Source: DATAQC01 sp046263055
GTDB taxonomy: Bacteria; Actinomycetota; Acidimicrobiia; Acidimicrobiales; AC-14
Assembly (NCBI GenBank): GCA_046263055.1
Contig: JBHELO010000116.1
Span: forward strand, 1-11,987
DNA: 11,987 nt
Direction of reading: 5' to 3'
The notes beneath the pieces were generated by a model. That model did not search any database and was not told the DNA's origin. It saw only the letters and a program-made list of their open reading frames with translations. Positions 6,015 to 11,987 of the stretch are shown piece after piece. Position 1 is the stretch's first letter, and each line of letters begins with the position of its first letter. Position numbers and translations under genes: made by a program.

Positions 6015-7616
6015 TCAAGTCTCCCGCGCCGGGACGGGGTCGCGAGGCCGGGAGCCGGAGGTCGGGGCGTGGGAGAGAAGCCCCATAACCCTGCCGGCGG
6101 TGGCCTCCGCCTGTTGCACGCAGGCGGCGATGCCGAGGCCCCGGTAGGCGGCGCCGGCCACGAAGACCCCGGGCGGGAGGGCAGCCTCGATGCGCTCCAC
6201 CCGGGCCTCGTGGCCGGGCTCGTACTGCGGGAAGCCGCGGGGCCAGCGGTGGACCCGCCACTCCATCGGGGGGGCGGACAGGCCTACCATGGCGGCCAGC
6301 TCGGCGTGGAGGCGGTCGACGAGGGCGGCGTCGTCGAGGGCGATGGCACGGTCGTCGCCGGCCCGCCCGGCCGACGCCCGCAGGAGCACGAGCCCGCCGG
6401 CCGCGGTGGCCGGCCACTTCGACGTGGTGAACGTGCAGGCGGTGGTCAGCGTGCCTTCGCCGCGGGGGACGAGGAACCCGCTCCCGGCCAACGGCCGGCT
6501 CACGTCCTCGGGGCGATAGGCCAGGGTGGCGGTGACGACCGAGGCGTAGCGGACGGCGGCCAGCTCGGTGGCCGCCGTGGGGGCGACGCCGGCCAGCACG
6601 GGCGCTGCCGCGAACGCGGGAACGGTGAGCACGACCGCGTCGGCCTCCACCGCGTCGGCCTCCACGGCGTCGGCTTCCACCGCGTCGGCTTCCACGGCGT
6701 CGGCTTCCCCGGCGTCGGCGTCCACGGCGTCGGGGTCACCGCCGCCGCCCAGGGGGACCCGCCAGCGTCCGGTGGCAACGCCGCCGTCGCCGTCGGCCCT
6801 TTCGTCGGCGGGGACCATGGGCCCGGCGGCCGCTTCCAGGCGGACATCGACGCCGTCCAGGGACGCGGCCAGGCGGTCGATCAGGCGTTGCATCCCGCCC
6901 CGCACGGCCAGGAAGACGGGGCCGGGCGGCCCGTCCCCGCCTCCTGCCGGCCGGCGGCCGGCGCGCAGGCCCAGGACCAGACTGCGGTGGGTGCCGGCTG
7001 CCATGGACAGCTGGCGGGCGGCCGAGCGCAGGCTGAGGGCGTCCGCCCGCCCGGCGTTGATGCCGCCCACCAGGGGCTCCACCAGGTGGTCGAGGACCTC
7101 CCGGCCCAGGCGGCCGCCGATCACGTCGGCCACCGACGGGTCGGGGCCCGTGGGTCGCCGGGGCAGTACCAGGTCGAGGGCGGCGCGGGCCCGGCCGGCG
7201 GGGGACAGCAGGCCGGTGCGCAGCAGGGCCCGAGCGGTGACCGGGACCCCCAGCACCGTGCCCGGAGGGATGGGATGGAGGCGACCGCCCTGCCACACGA
7301 ATGCCGAGCCGGTGGCGGGGGCCACCAGGTCGTCGCCCAGCCCCAGCTCCCGAGCGAGATCGGTGGCCCACGGCACCCGGGCCAGGAACGTGTCCGGTCC
7401 CGCCTCCACGGCCACACCCCCCATGCACTCGCTGCGTACCTTGCCCCCCAAGCGGGGGCCGGCCTCCACCAGGGTCACCTCCGGGCGTACCGGCCCGGCG
7501 CCGGTGCGCAGGTACCAGGCGGTGGCCAGGCCGGTGATGCCGCCGCCCACCACCAGGACCCGCAAGGGGGCCGGCCCAGGCGGCGGGCCGCCCCGCCGGG
7601 CCGGGCCCTCAGCCAT
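6015..7616 (-). CDS. hemG: HemG/HemY-type (copro)protoporphyrinogen oxidase, FAD-dependent
   Basis: A 533-residue flavoprotein, longer than the usual roughly 450-480 of the family. The FAD-binding motif VLVVGGGITGLATAWYL is at 20-36, followed by the acidic end of the nucleotide fold (VTLVEAGPRLGGKVRS). Further family hallmarks are VEAGPDTFL at 70-78, the EPLVGGINAGRADALSLR segment at 180-197, RGGMQRLIDRL at 239-249, ADAVVLTVP near 325-333 and the closing FAD segment VFVAGAAYRGLGI at 484-496. In actinobacteria this HemY-type enzyme usually oxidises coproporphyrinogen III to coproporphyrin III (CgoX); this is inferred from phylum. Extra length comes from a Gly/Pro-rich N-terminus, a repeat expansion (EADAV units, about 294-328) and a Pro/Arg-rich tail. 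The segment after GLGI reads AACVQQA rather than the more usual PDCI-type sequence. ATG 7616 lies 29 bp after the hemH stop and has no strong ribosome binding site. Confidence 0.93.
   Translation of the reverse strand: MAEGPARRGGPPPGPAPLRVLVVGGGITGLATAWYLRTGAGPVRPEVTLVEAGPRLGGKVRSECMGGVAVEAGPDTFLARVPWATDLARELGLGDDLVAPATGSAFVWQGGRLHPIPPGTVLGVPVTARALLRTGLLSPAGRARAALDLVLPRRPTGPDPSVADVIGGRLGREVLDHLVEPLVGGINAGRADALSLRSAARQLSMAAGTHRSLVLGLRAGRRPAGGGDGPPGPVFLAVRGGMQRLIDRLAASLDGVDVRLEAAAGPMVPADERADGDGGVATGRWRVPLGGGGDPDAVDADAGEADAVEADAVEADAVEADAVEADAVVLTVPAFAAAPVLAGVAPTAATELAAVRYASVVTATLAYRPEDVSRPLAGSGFLVPRGEGTLTTACTFTTSKWPATAAGGLVLLRASAGRAGDDRAIALDDAALVDRLHAELAAMVGLSAPPMEWRVHRWPRGFPQYEPGHEARVERIEAALPPGVFVAGAAYRGLGIAACVQQAEATAGRVMGLLSHAPTSGSRPRDPVPARET
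6021..6025 (-). promoter_or_regulatory. Ribosome binding site for the aldehyde dehydrogenase, inside hemG 3' end
   Basis: On the minus strand GGGAG is followed by nine bases and then ATG 6011. It sits within the last codons of hemG, consistent with coupled translation, and supports this start. Confidence 0.6.
6634..6738. repeat. In-frame 15-bp tandem repeat within hemG, seven units
   Basis: Seven consecutive 15-bp units start at 6634, 6649, 6664, 6679, 6694, 6709 and 6724. The plus-strand consensus is approximately ACSGCGTCGGCYTCC. Read in the hemG sense they encode Glu-Ala-Asp-Ala-Val-like units, with the 6709 and 6724 copies most diverged. Units 2-3 (6649-6678) and 4-5 (6679-6708) differ at a single base as 30-bp blocks, showing a second, larger duplication step. 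The copy next to the conserved VVLTVP strand matches the normal family sequence ADAVVL, so the array seems to have grown from that native motif. Confidence 0.92.
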
Positions 7617-7645
7617 GGCCGGCGGGGGATCCGGCGGCGGCTCCC

Positions 7646-8629
7646 TCAGGCATGGCCGGCGGCGGATTCGGCGGCGGCCAGGTGGGAGGTCACCACCTCG
7701 GCCAGGGTGGCGCAGAAGCTCGGGTCGGCGTTGGGCGACTCGGTGCGGGCGAACGCGATGCCCAGGCGCTCGGCCACCGCCGCCGCCTCCACGTCCAGGT
7801 CGTAGAGGATCTCCAGGTGGTCGGAGACGAAGCCGGCCGGGCACACCACCACGCCGCCGGCGCCGGCCGCCGCCCGGTCGGCCAGGGCCTCCAGCACATC
7901 GGGGCCGATCCACGGGTCGGCGGTGCGCCCCGCGCTCTGCCAGGCCACCGACCACCGGGGGAGGGCGAGGCGCTCGGCCACCGCCGCCGCCGTCTCCGCC
8001 AGTTGGTCTCGATAGGGGTCGCCGGCCTCCAGGATGCGGGTGGGGAGGCTGTGGGCGGTGAACAGGACCTCCACCCGGTCGGGGTCGGGGACCGTGGCCG
8101 CCACCCGATCGAGGGCGGCGGTGACCCGCCGGGCGAGGAGGTCCAGGTAGCCGGGGGCCAGGTGCCAGGACTCGACCATGGTGAGCACGACGGGCCCGCC
8201 GTCGCCCTCGTCGCCCAGGCCGCCGGCCGCCGCCTTCGCCCGGCTCGCGTACTCGCCCACCGACATCGAGGAGTAGTGGGGGGCCAGCCCCAGACCCACA
8301 ACCCGGTGCGCTCCCCGGCCGGCCAGGGCGGCCACTCCGTCCTCGATGAAGGGGGGCGCGTGCTTCATGCCCAGCTCCACGACCCACCCGTCGCCCAGGG
8401 CGGCGGCCAGGCCGTTGGCCTGGGCCCTGGTCAGCTCCAGCAGCGGCGACGTGCCGCCGATGGCGTCGTAGCGGCGCTGGAGGTCGGCCAGCAGCTCGGG
8501 CGTAGGGGGCCGGCCCCGGCGCACGTGGGTGTAGTAGGCCTCCACGTCGGCGGGGGTGGCGGGCGTTCCGTACGCCATGAGCAGCACGCCGGTGGGGTTG
8601 GGCGGCTCCAAGGCGGCCGGCGAGGTCAC
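7646..8629 (-). CDS. hemH: Ferrochelatase (HemH; probably coproporphyrin ferrochelatase CpfC)
   Basis: A 327-residue cytoplasmic chelatase inserting Fe2+ into a porphyrin; in actinobacteria the substrate is usually coproporphyrin III. The N-terminal strand GVLLMAYGTP is at 14-23, RYDAIGGTSPL at 53-63, GLGLAPHYSSMSVGEY at 112-127, the metal-site motif TAHSLP with His193 at 191-196, and the active-site helix FVSDHLEILYDLD with Glu273 at 267-279. The GTG start at 8629 overlaps the hemE stop as GTGA and has GGAGG four bases upstream; starting at Met18 instead would delete the first core strand. Only two cysteines are present (263 and 306), too few for the four-Cys [2Fe-2S] site described in mycobacterial ferrochelatase. 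It sits between hemE and hemG, matching the coproporphyrin-dependent pathway. Confidence 0.94.
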   Translation of the reverse strand: MTSPAALEPPNPTGVLLMAYGTPATPADVEAYYTHVRRGRPPTPELLADLQRRYDAIGGTSPLLELTRAQANGLAAALGDGWVVELGMKHAPPFIEDGVAALAGRGAHRVVGLGLAPHYSSMSVGEYASRAKAAAGGLGDEGDGGPVVLTMVESWHLAPGYLDLLARRVTAALDRVAATVPDPDRVEVLFTAHSLPTRILEAGDPYRDQLAETAAAVAERLALPRWSVAWQSAGRTADPWIGPDVLEALADRAAAGAGGVVVCPAGFVSDHLEILYDLDVEAAAVAERLGIAFARTESPNADPSFCATLAEVVTSHLAAAESAAGHA

Positions 8630-9666
8630 GCCGCCTCCGGGCGCCAGCCGTGCACCTGGTCCACGACCCGGCGGAGGATGTCGGGGTCGGTCTGGGGGAG
8701 CACGCCATGGCCGAGGTTGAACACGTGGCCGGGGCGGCCACCGTTGCGCCCGAGCACGTCGGCCACCGCCTCCTGGACCACCGGGAGGGGGGCCAGGCAC
8801 AGGGCGGGGTCGAGGTTGCCCTGGACGGCCACGCCGTCGCCCAGCCGTCGGCGGGCGGCGTCCAGGGGGACCCGCCAGTCCACGCCCACCACGTCGGCCC
8901 CTGCCTCGGCCAGGAGGCCCAGCAGCTCGCCGGTGCCCACCCCGAAGTGGATGCAGGGCACCCCCAGGTCGGCCAGGCCGGCGAAGATGCGGCGGCTGGC
9001 GGGAAGTACGAAGCGCCGGTAGGTGTCCGGTGCCAGGGCGCCGGCCCACGAGTCGAAGACCTGGACGGCGGCCGCCCCCGCCTCCACCTGGGCCCGCAAG
9101 GAGGCCAGCGAGATGCCGGCCAGGGCGCCGACCAATCGGTCCCAGGTGGCCGGCTCGGCGTGCATGAGGGCCTTGGTTCGGGCTTGGGTCTTGGACGGCC
9201 CGCCCTCCACCAGGTAGCTGGCCAGGGTGAAGGGGGCGCCGGCGAAGCCGATGAGGGGGACGTCGGCCTCTTTGGCCACCAGGCGCACGGTGTCGAGCAC
9301 CGGGGCCAGGTCGGCCTCCGGCTCCAGGGGGCGCAGGCGAGCCAGGTCGGCGTCGGATCGGAACGGCTCGTCGACCACCGGGCCGACACCCTCGCGGAGC
9401 TCGATCCTCACCCCGATGGCCGCCAGGGGGACGACGATGTCGGAGAAGAGGATGGCAGCATCCACGCCCAGGCGACGCACCGGCTGGAGGGTCACCTCGG
9501 TGGCCAAGGCGGGGTCGGCCACCACGTCGAACATGGAGGCCCGGGCCCGCACCGCCCGATACTCGGGAAGCGACCGCCCGGCCTGGCGCATGAACCACAC
9601 CGGCACCCGGTCCACCGGCTGGCCCCGGCAGGCGTCGAGAAAGGTGCTGGGGGCGCCGTCGGCCAT
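8626..9666 (-). CDS. hemE: Uroporphyrinogen III decarboxylase
   Basis: A 346-residue protein of normal family length that removes four carboxyl groups from the acetate side chains of uroporphyrinogen III to give coproporphyrinogen III. The hallmark PVWFMRQAGRSLPEYR segment is at 22-37, with substrate-binding Arg27 and Arg31. LFSDIVVP carries catalytic Asp76 at 73-80, GFAGAPFTLASYLVEGG is at 140-156 with Tyr151, VDWRVPLD at 262-269, VQGNLDP at 281-287 and FNLGHGVLPQTDP with His320 at 316-328. These residues correspond to the conserved active-site residues of the family. It is first in the minus-strand operon and its stop overlaps hemH. The ATG is at 9666; no good Shine-Dalgarno precedes it, so translation may be weak or leaderless. 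Its upstream region is shared with the divergent ppc gene. Confidence 0.96.
   Translation of the reverse strand: MADGAPSTFLDACRGQPVDRVPVWFMRQAGRSLPEYRAVRARASMFDVVADPALATEVTLQPVRRLGVDAAILFSDIVVPLAAIGVRIELREGVGPVVDEPFRSDADLARLRPLEPEADLAPVLDTVRLVAKEADVPLIGFAGAPFTLASYLVEGGPSKTQARTKALMHAEPATWDRLVGALAGISLASLRAQVEAGAAAVQVFDSWAGALAPDTYRRFVLPASRRIFAGLADLGVPCIHFGVGTGELLGLLAEAGADVVGVDWRVPLDAARRRLGDGVAVQGNLDPALCLAPLPVVQEAVADVLGRNGGRPGHVFNLGHGVLPQTDPDILRRVVDQVHGWRPEAA
8634..8638 (-). promoter_or_regulatory. Ribosome binding site for hemH, inside hemE 3' end
   Basis: On the minus strand GGAGG is followed by four bases and GTG 8629. The spacing is short, but with the GTGA overlap it supports GTG 8629 over the internal ATG, which codes for Met18. 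Confidence 0.5.
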
Positions 9667-9727
9667 CGCCGAGCACGCTACCCCCGGGGGCCGGGGCGCC
9701 GGCCGGCGCCGCCGCCGGGCCGACGGG

Positions 9728-9766
9728 GTGGCGAACGCGATGCGGGCCTGCGTGGCGAACGCGATG
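9728..9766. promoter_or_regulatory. Exact 15-bp direct repeat between hemE and ppc, candidate operator
   Basis: GTGGCGAACGCGATG occurs identically at 9728-9742 and 9752-9766, a centre-to-centre distance of 24 bp. The 135-bp gap (9667-9801) must hold the promoters of the leftward heme operon and rightward ppc. The pair lies 62 bp upstream of the hemE start and 36 bp upstream of the ppc start. Paired sites about two helical turns apart suit a regulator binding as two dimers, but chance local duplication is also possible. I see no clear -35/-10 pair in the gap on either strand. Confidence 0.45.
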
Positions 9767-9801
9767 ATGGCCGGCGCCACCGCCCGCGCTGGCTCCCGAC
9801 C

Positions 9802-11987
9802 ATGCCCGACTCCCCCTCCTCCGACGCCGCCCTCCGGGCCGACATCCGCCTCCTCGGGCGCCTGCTCGGGGAGTCGCTGGTCCGCCACGAGGGCGCGGAC
9901 CTGCTCGGGGTCGTCGAGCGGGTGCGGTCGCTGACCAAGGCGGCCCGGGGGGGCGACACCCGAGCTGCGGCCAGCCTGGACGAGGTGGTGTCGGGGGCCG
10001 ACCTGGAGACGGCCACCTCGCTGGTGCGGGCCTACTCGGCCTACTTCCACCTGGCCAACATCGCCGAGCAGGTGCACCGCCGCGACGAGCTGGCGGTCCG
10101 CTCCCGGGGCTCCCTGGCCACCGTGGCCGACGCCCTGGAGCGCTCGGGGACGTCGCCGGCCGACATCCAGTCCCTGGTCGGGCGCCTGGAACTGCGCCCG
10201 GTGCTCACCGCCCACCCCACCGAGGCCACCCGCCGCTCCATCCTGGCCAAGCGGGGGCGGATCGCCGAGCAGCTGGAGGTGCGGGCCGACCCCGGGGCGT
10301 CCACCACCGAGCGCCGCCGGGCCGAGCGCCGCATCGCCGAGCTGATCGACCTCATCTGGGAGACCGACGAGCTGCGCCGGGAGCGGCCCACGCCGATGGA
10401 CGAGGCGGCGTCGGTGCTCTTCTACCTGGAGGACCTGTTCCGCCTGGTGATCCCCGACCTCCTCGACGACCTGGCGGTGGAGCTGCGCCGCCTCGGCGTG
10501 GAGCTGCCCCCCCGGTCCCGGCCCCTCCGCTTCGGCACGTGGGTGGGCGGGGACCGCGACGGCAACCCGTCGGTCACCGTGGACGTCACCCTGGACGTGC
10601 TCCGGATGCAGTGCGACCGGGCCCTCGGCAACCTGGTGGCCGCCGTCGACCGCCTCATCAGCGAGCTCAGCACCTCCACCCGCCTGGTCGACGTCTCGCC
10701 GGAGTTGGAGAAGAGCCTGGCCGCCGACACCGAGGCACTGCCCGAGGTCTATGCCCGTTACCAGCGGATCAACGCCGAGGAGCCGTACCGGCTCAAGTGC
10801 TCGTTCGTGCGCCAGCGCCTGCTCAACACCAAGCGGCGCTTCGCCGAGGGCGCCCCCCACCGCCCGGGCGACGACTACGCCACCGCCGGCCAGCTCCTGG
10901 ACGAGCTGGACATCATGCGCTCCTCCATGGTGGAGAACGGCGGCGAGCTGGTGGCCCGCGGCCCCGTCGACCGCGTCCTGCGCATGGCCGCCGCCTCCGG
11001 CCTCACCCTGGCCACCATGGACGTGCGCGAGCACTCGGAGCGCCACCACCACGCCCTCTCCGCCCTCCTCGACCGGCTGGGTACGCTCGGCCGGCCCTAC
11101 GCCGACCTGTCGGGCGACGAGCGGTTCCGGCTGCTGTCCGGCGAGCTGGTGGGGCCCCGCCCGTTGGCGTCGCCCGCCGCCCGCCTGTCGGAGGAGGCCG
11201 ACGGCGTGCTGCGCCTGTTCCGGGCCATCCGCCACGCCCTCGACACCTTCGGCGACGAGGCCATCGAGAGCTACGTGATCTCCATGAGCAAGGGCCCCGA
11301 GGACGTCCTTGCGCCTGCCGTCCTGGCCCGGGAGGCGGGCCTGGTGGACCTCAGTGCGGGCGTGGCCCGCATCGGGTTCGTCCCGCTGCTGGAGACGGTG
11401 GACGAGCTCCGCTCGGCCGGGGACTTCCTGGACCGCCTGCTGGCGGACCCCGGCTACCGCCGCCTGGTGCGGGCCCGGGGCGACGTGCAGGAGGTCATGC
11501 TCGGGTACTCGGACTCCAGCAAGGACGCCGGCATCACCACCTCGGTGTGGGAGATCCACCGCGCCCAGCGCGAGCTGCGTGACTGCGCGGCCCGCCACAA
11601 CGTGGTCCTCCGCCTGTTCCACGGCCGCGGGGGCACCGTCGGCCGGGGCGGCGGTCCCACCGGGGAGGCGGTGCTGGCCCAGCCCTTCGGCACCCTGAGC
11701 GGGGCCATCAAGATCACCGAGCAGGGGGAGGTGGTGTCCGACAAGTACGGCGTGCAGAGCATCGCCTACCGCAACCTGGAGCTGGCCATGGCCGCGGTGG
11801 TCGAGGCGTCCCTCCTGCACCAGGAGTCACGCCAGCCCCTCGAGCTGATCGCCGAGTGGGACTCGGTGATGGTCAAGGTGTCCGACGCCGCCCATCACGC
11901 CTACCGGCGGCTGGTGGACGACCCCGGGCTGGTGGCCTACTTCCAGTCGGCCACGCCCGTGGAGGAGCTGGCCAACCTCAACATCGG
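9802..11987 (+). CDS. ppc: Phosphoenolpyruvate carboxylase (partial, C-terminus beyond right edge)
   Basis: The 728 residues present are open to the window end; bacterial enzymes are around 880-930, so roughly 150-200 are missing. The enzyme carboxylates phosphoenolpyruvate with bicarbonate to oxaloacetate, refilling the TCA cycle. Active-site motifs are all intact: VLTAHPTEATRR with catalytic His138 at 134-145 (the same number as in E. coli), WVGGDRDGNP at 247-256, MDVREHSERH at 406-415, LGYSDSSKDAG with Lys574 at 567-577, and the FHGRGGTVGRGGGP loop with Arg609 at 606-619. The last visible residues, ATPVEELANLNI, directly precede the usual GSRP motif. Allosteric C-terminal residues lie outside the window. 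No frameshift is seen. ATG 9802 lacks an obvious Shine-Dalgarno, but no in-frame start lies close upstream. It is divergent from hemE. Confidence 0.96.
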   Translation, partial: MPDSPSSDAALRADIRLLGRLLGESLVRHEGADLLGVVERVRSLTKAARGGDTRAAASLDEVVSGADLETATSLVRAYSAYFHLANIAEQVHRRDELAVRSRGSLATVADALERSGTSPADIQSLVGRLELRPVLTAHPTEATRRSILAKRGRIAEQLEVRADPGASTTERRRAERRIAELIDLIWETDELRRERPTPMDEAASVLFYLEDLFRLVIPDLLDDLAVELRRLGVELPPRSRPLRFGTWVGGDRDGNPSVTVDVTLDVLRMQCDRALGNLVAAVDRLISELSTSTRLVDVSPELEKSLAADTEALPEVYARYQRINAEEPYRLKCSFVRQRLLNTKRRFAEGAPHRPGDDYATAGQLLDELDIMRSSMVENGGELVARGPVDRVLRMAAASGLTLATMDVREHSERHHHALSALLDRLGTLGRPYADLSGDERFRLLSGELVGPRPLASPAARLSEEADGVLRLFRAIRHALDTFGDEAIESYVISMSKGPEDVLAPAVLAREAGLVDLSAGVARIGFVPLLETVDELRSAGDFLDRLLADPGYRRLVRARGDVQEVMLGYSDSSKDAGITTSVWEIHRAQRELRDCAARHNVVLRLFHGRGGTVGRGGGPTGEAVLAQPFGTLSGAIKITEQGEVVSDKYGVQSIAYRNLELAMAAVVEASLLHQESRQPLELIAEWDSVMVKVSDAAHHAYRRLVDDPGLVAYFQSATPVEELANLNI

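Noticed and set aside
6630..6740. CRISPR-like array inside hemG
   Set aside because: The units are contiguous 15-mers with no unique spacers, stay in frame and encode part of a protein.
5133..7805. 890-codon plus-strand open frame opposite hemG and the dehydrogenase
   Set aside because: It overlaps two proteins with complete catalytic motifs on the other strand and its translation is Gly/His/Arg-rich and repeat-like; it is an antisense artefact of high GC.
9667..11820. Possible long N-terminal extension of hemE reading back across the ppc region
   Set aside because: The frame stays open only through GC bias. HemE homology begins at the ATG at 9666 and the upstream part is antisense to a well-conserved ppc.

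Overview
The window is very GC-rich with strong G/C preference at third codon positions, uses GTG as well as ATG starts, and is gene-dense. Gene content fits a high-GC actinobacterium; Acidimicrobiia or a relative is my guess from gene style and cannot be proved here. I see no tRNA, rRNA, CRISPR array, insertion sequence or phage gene. Most of the window looks like ordinary chromosomal core.

Layout. (1) Positions 1-1022, minus strand: a membrane-anchored secreted protein with a Gly/Tyr-rich tail, cut by the left edge. (2) Positions 1023-1277: a divergent intergenic region with a short tandem repeat and a plausible sigma-70-type promoter facing right. (3) Positions 1278-3540, plus strand: a probable two-gene operon, a small secreted Ig-like protein with a C-terminal membrane anchor, then a membrane-anchored six-Asp-box (BNR) beta-propeller. 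Both look like cell-surface proteins. (4) Positions 3541-3609: a convergent gap with an imperfect hairpin. (5) Positions 3610-9666, minus strand: a tight five-gene run transcribed in the order hemE, hemH, hemG, aldehyde dehydrogenase, ATP-dependent DNA ligase. The junctions are a 4-nt GTGA overlap, a 29-nt gap, a 3-nt gap and another 4-nt GTGA overlap. (6) Positions 9667-9801: a divergent promoter region with an exact 15-bp direct repeat. (7) From 9802 to the right edge, plus strand: phosphoenolpyruvate carboxylase, lacking its C-terminus.

How the genes work together. HemE makes coproporphyrinogen III from uroporphyrinogen III. In actinobacteria the HemG/HemY-type oxidase and HemH-type chelatase normally act next in the coproporphyrin-dependent route: oxidation to coproporphyrin III, iron insertion to coproheme, then decarboxylation by HemQ/ChdC, which is not in this window. 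The aldehyde dehydrogenase and the stand-alone ligase share the transcription unit but have no evident role in heme synthesis. PEP carboxylase supplies oxaloacetate and lies divergently from hemE.

The points most worth a second look are the 15-bp in-frame tandem expansion inside hemG, the paired 15-bp repeat between hemE and ppc, the Ig-like/Asp-box surface pair, and the ligase coupled to the end of a heme operon. I found no convincing evidence of a wholly new system.
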